From Streptomyces sp. NBC_00691 (GTDB lineage Bacteria > Actinomycetota > Actinomycetes > Streptomycetales > Streptomycetaceae), in the NCBI RefSeq assembly GCF_036226665.1, contig NZ_CP109007.1:6572001-6636000 (forward strand): a DNA stretch of 64,000 nucleotides, written 5' to 3'. The notes under the pieces are model-generated. The model saw only the letters and a list, made by a program, of their open reading frames with translations. It searched no databases and was not told the DNA's origin. Positions 36,301-43,473 of the stretch are shown here, piece by piece. Both the position numbers and the translations under genes were made by a program. Each line of letters starts with the position of its first letter. The stretch's first letter is position 1.

Positions 36301-37192
36301 CGAGGAGTACACGACCGCCAGGGAAAGGGCCGCCAAGATCTTCGGAGTGGCGGTCCAGCCCACCCTCTTCGCGCGGAACGTGAACAAGCTGCACACCGGC
36401 GTACGGGAAAAGATCAGCCAGTACGAGCAGGCGGTCTACGGGGTCAGGACGTCTTTGATCCGGCATGCGGAAGCCCTGGGGCTGGAGTTGGACACCAGCG
36501 CACGGGCGTCGTCCGCGAAGGACGCCGCGGATCTCCTCGCTCGCCTGGGGCGTCACCACGAAGCGACCGCAACGGTCAGGGAACTGGCCGGTGTCTCGCA
36601 TGCCACATCGGACGCGGTGCTGGCCACGGCCATCACGTCCGCCCCCGAGGTGCTCAAGGCGCTTGACGATGCCGACTGGCAGCTTCTCGATAGCGTCCGT
36701 GGCTTCGCCGGGCGGCGGGACAACGTCGGTGAGCGGGCCGAGCGGTTGATCGGGGAGATCGCCGAGGCCGCCGCCGCGAGTGAATTCGAACGCTCGCTGG
36801 TCCCGGTGCTGGACTCCATCCGCAGCAAGGCCGTCGCCCTGGTCAAGGACGCCGCTCGGCTGGCTCAGGTGGCGGAACCGGTGGTACCGCTGCCGCCTGT
36901 CGAGCCGACCCCGGACGATGTCCGCCTCACCCAGCACGGCACACCGCCCGTATCGTCCACACGCTCGACGCCGGGGCCCGGCGCGTCCGTGGGCACGGGG
37001 GGTGCGGCGGGCTCCCGGACCGTACGCCTGCAGCCGAGCCACATGGAGAACGCCCTGAGCAAGGCGATGGACAACCTTTGGGACGAGATCCTCGCCTACT
37101 CCGCCGCCAACCCCGGGATGGCGGTCGAGATCACCTGGCAGGTCGTGCCGCCGGAGGAGAGCGGACCCGCAGGCACCGAGGCGCAGTCCTGA
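33332..37192 (+). CDS. pglY: BREX-2 ATPase PglY
   Basis: A 1286-aa P-loop ATPase matching PglY in size and place. Walker A GSFGSGKS is at 74-81, and the acidic LVLFLDELILWLQ segment (about residue 280) supplies Walker B. The remainder is helical with long charged segments, ending in a Pro/Ser-rich linker and a short C-terminal domain. In the Pgl/BREX-2 system PglY is an essential ATPase acting with PglZ, analogous to BrxC. The ATG at 33332 starts the conserved MSTNELFLRDV segment. Its TGA shares one base with the pglZ ATG (TGATG), so the two are coupled. The long open frame on the opposite strand is a GC-bias shadow. Confidence 0.95.
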   Translation: MSTNELFLRDVIDIKEDVHAGDFKVELTGGFTETAARVAEYVVTDQLKLAFGKALGIVRASVRGGNSHAAYLHGSFGSGKSHFLTVLHAVLNNEPSARSKPRLQEVIAEHDEWLRGKRFLMVPYHLVGSTDLDSALLGGYVAEVRRLHPGAPTPAVYRADSMLADAAKLRNSIGHDAFVALLPSAGTDSGSSDGDLDDLDVIDGSGAAWTSGDLDAAFAAPAGDARRDRLVSALLTGPMSSYAEGARGDAQAFLPLENGLAVISRHAKSLGYDGLVLFLDELILWLQAHMSNREKVNSEVSKLVKLIESGDSARPVPIVSFISRQRDLSQLVGADVVGADVKNLEQQVEYLAGRFDVVSLEDRNLPEIIKERILKPKDEQARAALDGAFGAIESTSSQVKDVLLDAHGATHADWTDFRAVYPLSPALLNVLVALSGALQRERTGLKLLQEMLRRRRADFKLGELIPLGDLWDVLSDGTGEAFTDRLKNEAEAAHTFHTKVRAHLLEKYGSEENEKFIADDRFVKTLLLAALAPDVPALKRLTGGRIAALNHGSIRSRTVAPGSLVVTRLRELQAEFGEIRADGDQDPVFTLHLSDLDIEPLLDMVADEDRTGARRIWVKDQLWKALGLKDTGAFVCEHDIVWKGSRRTAEFVFENVRDTAQLPAEQFRPGVDGRVRFILDYPFDDGQHFPNDDAQRVELLRSEGLMAPTLVWLPSFFSEQKNAQLGRLIKINYLLERDRLDDYAGHLASDDRVRVRHQLAAQRDTLTSQLTATLAQLYGIAKVDENSVSAEVSEGKHILSLLPEYSRPQLQGGKSFMDNLQHLADGVFGALYPKHPDFDRAGDRKPVTPAELKTALTWITRAMDDGGRRIEVDSHHLKTVKKIVEPLELGQVHDGPLVLRNDWRARINQAVHQHRPGADDLSVEEIREWIAKDHGWTGLDKNVSSLIIATYALLDDRAWIFHGGSPLPQAPDLNDIGAGHGLRAQQLPTDEEYTTARERAAKIFGVAVQPTLFARNVNKLHTGVREKISQYEQAVYGVRTSLIRHAEALGLELDTSARASSAKDAADLLARLGRHHEATATVRELAGVSHATSDAVLATAITSAPEVLKALDDADWQLLDSVRGFAGRRDNVGERAERLIGEIAEAAAASEFERSLVPVLDSIRSKAVALVKDAARLAQVAEPVVPLPPVEPTPDDVRLTQHGTPPVSSTRSTPGPGASVGTGGAAGSRTVRLQPSHMENALSKAMDNLWDEILAYSAANPGMAVEITWQVVPPEESGPAGTEAQS

Positions 37193-39936
37193 TGGCGGTG
37201 CGGCCGCTCATCGACCGCAGAATCGTCGAAGCCCTCCTCGAGACGGAGCTGCGGCGGGCCAGGGACCGCCGTCTCCTGCTGGTCCACGCCCGATACGACA
37301 GCGCGGCCCCCACCGACTTCACGGCCCGGATCGACGGTCGGCAGCGCCCGGTGCGGGTCACCGACCAGGATTCCGTTCTGGGAATCGTCGACGCGTGGCA
37401 GCGGCTCCTGGCCGAGCCCGAGCACGACAGACTCCTCGTGGTCACGAGCGACGTGCCGGCCACTGCCCTGGGCTGGGACCTGCGGGCCCATGCCGTCGGA
37501 CGCCGCAGTCTCACGGTCGACCGGGCGGAGATCGTCAAGCAGCTCTTCGGGGCCGCCGACCTCGATCCTCGTGTGATCCGTGAGGCCTGGTTGCTGGACG
37601 CCCTGATCGAGGCCGAGCCCGCCGACGGTTGGCCGCGCGACGGATCCGTCCTCACACGGGACGCCGCCGTGAAGGCACTCGTCGGTGAACGTCTGGGGCT
37701 GGGGCGTGCAGCAGGAGGGCACGCCCTCGATCTGGACACCAACGCGTTGCTGGCCTGGTCCCGGACCACCGCGGGCCCGGCTCGCTTCCGAGAGCTGGCC
37801 GCATCGGAGCGCGACGGGCTGACCGACTGGCTCAGCGGCGTGATCGGGTCGGCCGCACCCACACTTCTCGCGCTCATCGCGGACGGCAGGGGACAGGACG
37901 CCATGGCCCTCGGTGTCCTCGGCTCCGTACTGAGCGCGCCGGATGCTCCGGCCGGAACGAGCTTCGCACTCGGAGGGCTGTTCGGTTCGACCTTGCGTTC
38001 GGTGGACGACCTACCGCCTTTCACCTCCTCGGTGATCGGAGCCCTCGCACGATGGATCGGCGAGGCCGAGGCCAACAGCGCTTCGGGCGCCGAGGCACGG
38101 CAGCGTGTCTACGCGGTACTCGACCGAGCTGACCAACTCGCTGCCGAAGCCGGACTCGGACTCGCTCTGCGAGCCGATCCCCTGCTGCCCTCGGGGCTCA
38201 AGGCGCGCTTGAGAGATCTGGCCGCCGCTCTGGCGACCTCTGCCGAAGAGGCCGAGGCAGCGCTGAACCACGTCCTGGCCCATCAGCTGGCCCGTCTGCA
38301 CCCGGCCAGCTGCCATGCCGCACGCATGGCGGTGCGCGTCCTGCGATGGCTCGACGAGCCGGTTCCTGTCGTGGCATCGGTGGGGCAAGGCGTCAGCGAA
38401 CACTTTGCGCAATGGGGGTGGGTCGACCGTGCGCTTGCCGTCCTGGCGGAGGGCGACCCGCTCGGGGAATCAGTTGTGGGCCAGGCGTACCACCTGCTCA
38501 TCGGCAAGGCCCGTGCCCGGCGCGCGGCCATCGACGAACAGTTCGCCGCCCGACTGGCGGGCTGGGCCCTGACTGCCTCGACACAGGCACCGGCGGGCGC
38601 TCTTCTCATCGAGGACGTGCTCACCACTCTCGCCGTACCGCTTGCCGGAGCGGGCAAGATGGCAGCGGCTCCGCTCGTCCTCGTACTGGACGGCATGAGC
38701 GCAGCCATAGCGGCGCAGCTCGGGGACGAGATCGACCGTCGTGTCTGGACGGAGATCGTCCCGGCGCCGCAAGGGGCGGAAGGCGCACGGCGTCAGGCGG
38801 CCGTGTCCATGCTGCCGTCGGTCACCACCATCAGCAGGGCCTCGCTGCTGTCGGGAACAGCCACGAGCGGCAAACAGCCGGCGGAGAGCAAGGGGTTCGC
38901 AGCTCTGTGGCAACGGCACCGGCGCACGGGGACGCTCTTTCACAAGGGCCGGATCGGCGGGGTCGAAGGCCACCGCCTTGCCCCTGAGCTGCTCGACGCG
39001 CTCGCCGGCGACGGGGTGGTGGGTGTCGTACTGAACACCATCGACGATGCGCTGGACCACGGGCAGGAGGGGGAACGCACCACCTGGCGGCTCAAGGACA
39101 TCAGTCACTTGCTGGACCTGCTCAACGCCGCTCGAGGCTACGGCCGTCCCGTCTTGCTCGTCTCCGACCACGGCCACGTCATCGACCGTTCGTCCCCGGG
39201 CCGCGGACCGGTCAAGGCAGCGGGCGTGCAGAGCGCCCGCTGGCGCACGGGCACGGCCGGAGAGGGCGAAGTCGAGCTCAGCGGACCGCGCGTCCTGGCA
39301 GGCGAGGGCTCCATCGTGGCGCCATGGCGTGAGGACATCAGGTACACACCGCGCAAGGCGGGGTACCACGGTGGGGCGTCGATCGCCGAGGTGACCGTGC
39401 CGGTGATCGCCTTGGTACCGTCACAGGAGCTGCTGCCGTCGGGGTGGGTCCTTCTGCCGCCCGAACAGAGCGTGCCGGCCTGGTGGGAACCTCGCACCGA
39501 TACCGCAGCCGCTGCGGAGCCGGAGGCTTCGGCGAGCCGCCGGAGCCGGAAGCCCAAGGAGGCGCAGGCCGGCGAGGGACTCTTCGCAGCGGACGACGTG
39601 GCATCGGAGACGCCGACGCTCGGCGACAAGGTCGTGCGGACCCAGCGGTACACGGCACAGAAGGCGTTCGTCCGCAGAGCCCCGGACGCCAAGGCGGTGG
39701 CTGCTGTGATCGACGCGCTCACCGCGGCCGGTGGAAAGCTGACCCCGGACGCGGTCGCCGCCGCCGCGACCGCCGCCACCGGAAGGTCGCAGCGGAACCC
39801 CGAAATCTTCGTCACCGTGGTGCAGCGCCTTCTCAACGTCGAAGGTTATGGCGTGATCAATCTGGTGGACGCGGGACGGACTGTCGAGCTGAACGTCCCG
39901 CTTCTGCACGAGCAGTTCGGAACGGAGCGCCCGTGA
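37192..39936 (+). CDS. pglZ: BREX-2 phosphatase-domain protein PglZ
   Basis: A 914-aa protein with the PglZ alkaline-phosphatase-superfamily core in the second half: D500 in LVLDGMS (metal), T545/T546 in PSVTTISR (nucleophile region), VVLNTIDDALDHG, and D659-H660 with H662 in SDHGHVID. The first half is helical and would bind partner proteins. PglZ is the signature gene of all BREX types and is needed for resistance. Its start overlaps the pglY stop by one base, and its end overlaps brxD by four (GTGA), so the block is a coupled operon. No truncation is seen. Confidence 0.95.
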   Translation: MAVRPLIDRRIVEALLETELRRARDRRLLLVHARYDSAAPTDFTARIDGRQRPVRVTDQDSVLGIVDAWQRLLAEPEHDRLLVVTSDVPATALGWDLRAHAVGRRSLTVDRAEIVKQLFGAADLDPRVIREAWLLDALIEAEPADGWPRDGSVLTRDAAVKALVGERLGLGRAAGGHALDLDTNALLAWSRTTAGPARFRELAASERDGLTDWLSGVIGSAAPTLLALIADGRGQDAMALGVLGSVLSAPDAPAGTSFALGGLFGSTLRSVDDLPPFTSSVIGALARWIGEAEANSASGAEARQRVYAVLDRADQLAAEAGLGLALRADPLLPSGLKARLRDLAAALATSAEEAEAALNHVLAHQLARLHPASCHAARMAVRVLRWLDEPVPVVASVGQGVSEHFAQWGWVDRALAVLAEGDPLGESVVGQAYHLLIGKARARRAAIDEQFAARLAGWALTASTQAPAGALLIEDVLTTLAVPLAGAGKMAAAPLVLVLDGMSAAIAAQLGDEIDRRVWTEIVPAPQGAEGARRQAAVSMLPSVTTISRASLLSGTATSGKQPAESKGFAALWQRHRRTGTLFHKGRIGGVEGHRLAPELLDALAGDGVVGVVLNTIDDALDHGQEGERTTWRLKDISHLLDLLNAARGYGRPVLLVSDHGHVIDRSSPGRGPVKAAGVQSARWRTGTAGEGEVELSGPRVLAGEGSIVAPWREDIRYTPRKAGYHGGASIAEVTVPVIALVPSQELLPSGWVLLPPEQSVPAWWEPRTDTAAAAEPEASASRRSRKPKEAQAGEGLFAADDVASETPTLGDKVVRTQRYTAQKAFVRRAPDAKAVAAVIDALTAAGGKLTPDAVAAAATAATGRSQRNPEIFVTVVQRLLNVEGYGVINLVDAGRTVELNVPLLHEQFGTERP

Positions 39937-41264
39937 CCGGTGTGACGGAGGTCAGCGCGGCCCGCCGCCGCGAAGTGGTGGACGCGCTGAGGCGCGGCAC
40001 CGTGCCGCAAGCGGGGCTCGATCTGTTCGCGGTCGGTCTCGACCGCTTCGCCGCGGCCCTGGACGACGACCTCGCGACAGCGGCGCGCGGTGGGTCGGCG
40101 TTTCACGCCATCCGCGGTGAGTACGGTTCCGGCAAGACGTTCTTCGCCCGTTGGCTCGCCGAGCGGGCCAAGCGCGCAGGGCTGGCCACCACGGAAGTGC
40201 AGATCTCCGAGACCGAGACACCGCTTCACCGCTTGGAGACGGTCTACCGACGTCTCACGGAACGGCTCACCACAGCCACCCATCAGCCCAGTGCGCTCAA
40301 GGCGGTGGTCGATTCGTGGTTCTACACCCTCGAGGAGGAGATCCTCGACGCCGGTGAGGTGGCGGACGACGACGAGAAGGCACTTGCCGCGGCCGTCGAC
40401 GAACTGATGGAGCAGCGACTTGCCGAAGTCGCCCGCACGACACCCGCGTTCGCGGCGGCCCTGCGCGGCTATCGGGAGGCACGGGCTGCGGGCGACAACG
40501 CGACGGCCGAGGCGCTCATCGCCTGGCTGGGCGGGCAGAAGTCGGTCGCGGCCTCGGCCCGCAGAGCCGCGGGAGTCCGTGGAGACCTGGATCATTTCGG
40601 TGCCATGGGCTTCCTGCAGGGCCTGCTCACCGTGCTGCGCGACTGCGGCCACCCCGGGCTCCTGGTGGTTCTCGACGAGATCGAGACCCTGCAGCGGGTG
40701 CGAGGCGATGTACGGGAGAAGGGGCTCAACGCCCTACGGCAGCTGCTGGACGAGATCGACGCCGGACGTTTTCCCGGCTTGTTCCTCGTGATCACAGGGA
40801 CGCCCGCGTTCTACGACGGCCAGCAGGGCGTCCAACGGCTCGCCCCGCTGGCTCAACGCCTCGCCACCGACTTCACCACCGACCCGCGTTTCGACTCGCC
40901 GCGTGCGGTGCAGCTACGCCTTGCAGGCTTCGACCTGCCGAGTCTGGGAGAGCTCGGACGCAATGTCCGCGACCTCTATGCGGGGGCGGCACGGAACCCC
41001 GAGCGGATTGAAGAACGCGTCGACGACGCGTACCTTGCGGAGCTTGCCTTGGCGGTCACCGGTGGCCTTGGCGGCAAGGTGGGAGTCGCCCCGCGACTGT
41101 TCCTGCGCAAGCTCGTCGCCGATGTACTCGACCGTGTCGATGAGTTCGACGAATTCGATCCGCGCCTGCATTACGCGCTCACCGTGTCCAGCGCTGAGCT
41201 CAACGAGGTCGAGAGGAACGCCGCTCAGGTCGATGCCGACGCCATCGAGCTGGACCTGCCATGA
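39933..41264 (+). CDS. brxD: BREX-2 ATP-binding protein BrxD
   Basis: A 443-aa AAA-type ATPase. Walker A GEYGSGKT is at 62-69 and Walker B LLVVLDEIE has D248-E249. The N-terminus begins TGVTEVSAARRREVVDALRRG. BrxD is found in BREX type 2 between pglZ and brxHI, exactly as here, and belongs to the BREX/DISARM-type P-loop group (DUF2791). GTG start overlapping the pglZ stop by four bases; its own TGA overlaps the brxHI ATG by four bases. Its biochemical role is not established; loading the helicase is a possible inference. Confidence 0.92.
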   Translation: MTGVTEVSAARRREVVDALRRGTVPQAGLDLFAVGLDRFAAALDDDLATAARGGSAFHAIRGEYGSGKTFFARWLAERAKRAGLATTEVQISETETPLHRLETVYRRLTERLTTATHQPSALKAVVDSWFYTLEEEILDAGEVADDDEKALAAAVDELMEQRLAEVARTTPAFAAALRGYREARAAGDNATAEALIAWLGGQKSVAASARRAAGVRGDLDHFGAMGFLQGLLTVLRDCGHPGLLVVLDEIETLQRVRGDVREKGLNALRQLLDEIDAGRFPGLFLVITGTPAFYDGQQGVQRLAPLAQRLATDFTTDPRFDSPRAVQLRLAGFDLPSLGELGRNVRDLYAGAARNPERIEERVDDAYLAELALAVTGGLGGKVGVAPRLFLRKLVADVLDRVDEFDEFDPRLHYALTVSSAELNEVERNAAQVDADAIELDLP

Positions 41265-43393
41265 GTGCCCTCGACGACCTGGATCCGGTTCTGACACACC
41301 ACATCGTCAACTCCCTCGGCTGGCGAGGTCTCCGTCCGCTGCAGGAGGAGGCGATCGGGCCCCTGATGGCCGGCGAGGACGCGATTCTGCTGGCTCCCAC
41401 AGCAGGTGGAAAGACCGAGGCCGCCTCCTTCCCCCTTCTGTCACGGATGACCGCGGAACGATGGCAGAGCACCTCGGTCCTTTACGTCTGCCCCTTGAAG
41501 GCCCTGCTCAACAATCTGTTGCCGCGACTGGAGACGTACACGTCGTGGCTCGGGCGTACCGCCGCTCTGTGGCACGGCGACGTGACCGCGGGAAACCGGA
41601 AGCGCATCTTGAACAACCGGCCCGATGTCCTGCTGACGACTCCTGAGTCGTTGGAAGCCATGCTGGTCAGCGTGAACGTCGACCACAAGGCGTTCTTCTC
41701 CGGGCTACGGACCATCGTGGTCGACGAAGTGCACGCCTTCGCCGGAGACGACCGGGGGTGGCACCTGCTTGCCCTCCTCGAACGGTTGCAGAAGACCGTC
41801 GGACGGCCGGTCCAGCGTGTCGGGCTGTCGGCCACCGTGGGCAATCCGGAGGAACTCCTCCACTGGCTCCAAGGATCCGGGGCCGGTAAGAGGCCGGCTC
41901 GAGTGGTCGCGCCCCACCTCGCCGATCCGAGCGACGCGAACCCAGTGACCCAGACGCCCCCCGGCGACATCCAGCTCGACTACGTCGGTTCCGTCGACAA
42001 CGCGGCCCGAGTGATCTCTTCGTTGCACCATGGAGAGAAGCGGCTCGTCTTCTGCGAATCACGACGTCTTGTGGAGGAGCTCGGGGAGAAGCTGCGCCTT
42101 CTGGGAATCACCACCTTCCTCTCCCATGCCTCGCTGTCGGTCGATGAACGGCGACGCGCTGAGCAGGCGTTCGCAGAGGCACGGGACTGCGTGATCGTCT
42201 CCACCAGCACGCTGGAGCTCGGCATCGACGTCGGCGATCTCGACCGGGTCATCCAAATCGACGCTCCGGCGACCGTCGCTTCCTTCCTGCAGCGGCTGGG
42301 CAGAACGGGGCGGAGGGCAGACACGACGCGCAACTGCCTCTTCCTGGCTCTCACGGAAGACGGATTGCTGTCAGCGGCAGGAATGCTGTTGCTGTGGTCG
42401 CGGGGCTGGGTCGAACCGGTCATCGCCCCGCCCGAGCCGCGCCACATCGTCGCCCAGCAGCTCCTTGCACTCTGCCTGCAGGAACATCAGGTCGGCGATC
42501 GGTCGTGGCGGGATTGGTGGAACGGGCTTGGGCCCTTCGGGCAGCCCGCCGAGCCGATTCTGAGGCACCTTGTGGACGAGGGGTATCTCGATCGTGACGG
42601 CGACATGCTGTTCATCGGACCGGAGGCCGAGCGCCGCTTCGGGCATCGACACTTCATGGGCCTGACGGCAGTCTTCACAGCCCCACCCCAATTCACCGTA
42701 CTCCAGGGCCGTATGGAGATCGGTCGCACCGACCCGGATCTGTTGACGGAGGAAGTCGAGGGACCGCGAAAGCTCCTCCTGGCAGGCCGTAGCTGGTTGG
42801 TCACCTACATCGACTGGCGCCGCAAGCGGTGTTACGTGGAGCCGACGGACGGGGGAGGAAAGGCGAAGTGGAGTGGACTCGGATTCACCCGGGCGACATC
42901 GTTCGAATTGACCCGAGCGGTCCGTGAGGTGCTTCTCGGAGTCGATCCTCCGGTGAGGCTCACCAAACGAGCGACGACATCCCTCGCCGATGCGAGAGAC
43001 CACTTCATCGAGGCAGTGCATCCTGGCGGCACACTGATCGTGCGCGGCAGCAGTGGTTACACACGCTGGTGGACCTGGGCGGGGCACCGGGCCAATGCCA
43101 CGCTCGCGGCCTCACTCGGCGGGGTGGCCGCCCCGGCACAGCGCATCAACGACTGCTGGGTTCGCCTCAGGGAAGACGTCGACCCGCAGACCTGGAAACA
43201 AGCTCTCGCGGATGCGTCGGGGCAGTTGTGCCTTCCCGAGGTGGACGCCCGCGCGGTGAAGGGGTTGAAGTTCGGCGAGGCACTTCCGGCGCGCCTCGCC
43301 GAATCGACCCTTGCGATCCGCTTCTCCGACCTGGCAGGCGCACAGGCAGTTTTGGGCGAACCGACGAGATTCGTGGCAGACATCGGAACCTGA
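41261..43393 (+). CDS. brxHI: BREX-2 Lhr-like DEAD/DEAH helicase BrxHI
   Basis: A 710-aa superfamily-2 helicase. Motif I APTAGGKT has K51, motif II DEVH is at 155-158, SAT (motif III) is in VGLSATVGNP, and motif VI QRLGRTGRR is at 344-352. The C-terminal 350 residues follow the Lhr-like layout with a winged-helix region and a DUF-type tail. BrxHI is the standard last gene of BREX-2. It overlaps brxD by four bases. It converges with the DUF2075 gene at 43474, leaving 80 bases with no obvious strong hairpin. Confidence 0.92.
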   Translation: MSALDDLDPVLTHHIVNSLGWRGLRPLQEEAIGPLMAGEDAILLAPTAGGKTEAASFPLLSRMTAERWQSTSVLYVCPLKALLNNLLPRLETYTSWLGRTAALWHGDVTAGNRKRILNNRPDVLLTTPESLEAMLVSVNVDHKAFFSGLRTIVVDEVHAFAGDDRGWHLLALLERLQKTVGRPVQRVGLSATVGNPEELLHWLQGSGAGKRPARVVAPHLADPSDANPVTQTPPGDIQLDYVGSVDNAARVISSLHHGEKRLVFCESRRLVEELGEKLRLLGITTFLSHASLSVDERRRAEQAFAEARDCVIVSTSTLELGIDVGDLDRVIQIDAPATVASFLQRLGRTGRRADTTRNCLFLALTEDGLLSAAGMLLLWSRGWVEPVIAPPEPRHIVAQQLLALCLQEHQVGDRSWRDWWNGLGPFGQPAEPILRHLVDEGYLDRDGDMLFIGPEAERRFGHRHFMGLTAVFTAPPQFTVLQGRMEIGRTDPDLLTEEVEGPRKLLLAGRSWLVTYIDWRRKRCYVEPTDGGGKAKWSGLGFTRATSFELTRAVREVLLGVDPPVRLTKRATTSLADARDHFIEAVHPGGTLIVRGSSGYTRWWTWAGHRANATLAASLGGVAAPAQRINDCWVRLREDVDPQTWKQALADASGQLCLPEVDARAVKGLKFGEALPARLAESTLAIRFSDLAGAQAVLGEPTRFVADIGT

Positions 43394-43473
43394 GGGGGCC
43401 ATGGGCGTACTGTTTTCAGACTCCATCGTCCCTCTTGGGTCAGCATTCGAACTGCCACGGTGACTCCTCCTGG

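Noticed and set aside
33221..37042. A very long open frame on the minus strand opposite pglY
   Set aside because: It is a shadow of GC-biased coding: repetitive acidic and basic composition, no motif, while pglY in the other frame has Walker motifs and a proper ribosome site.
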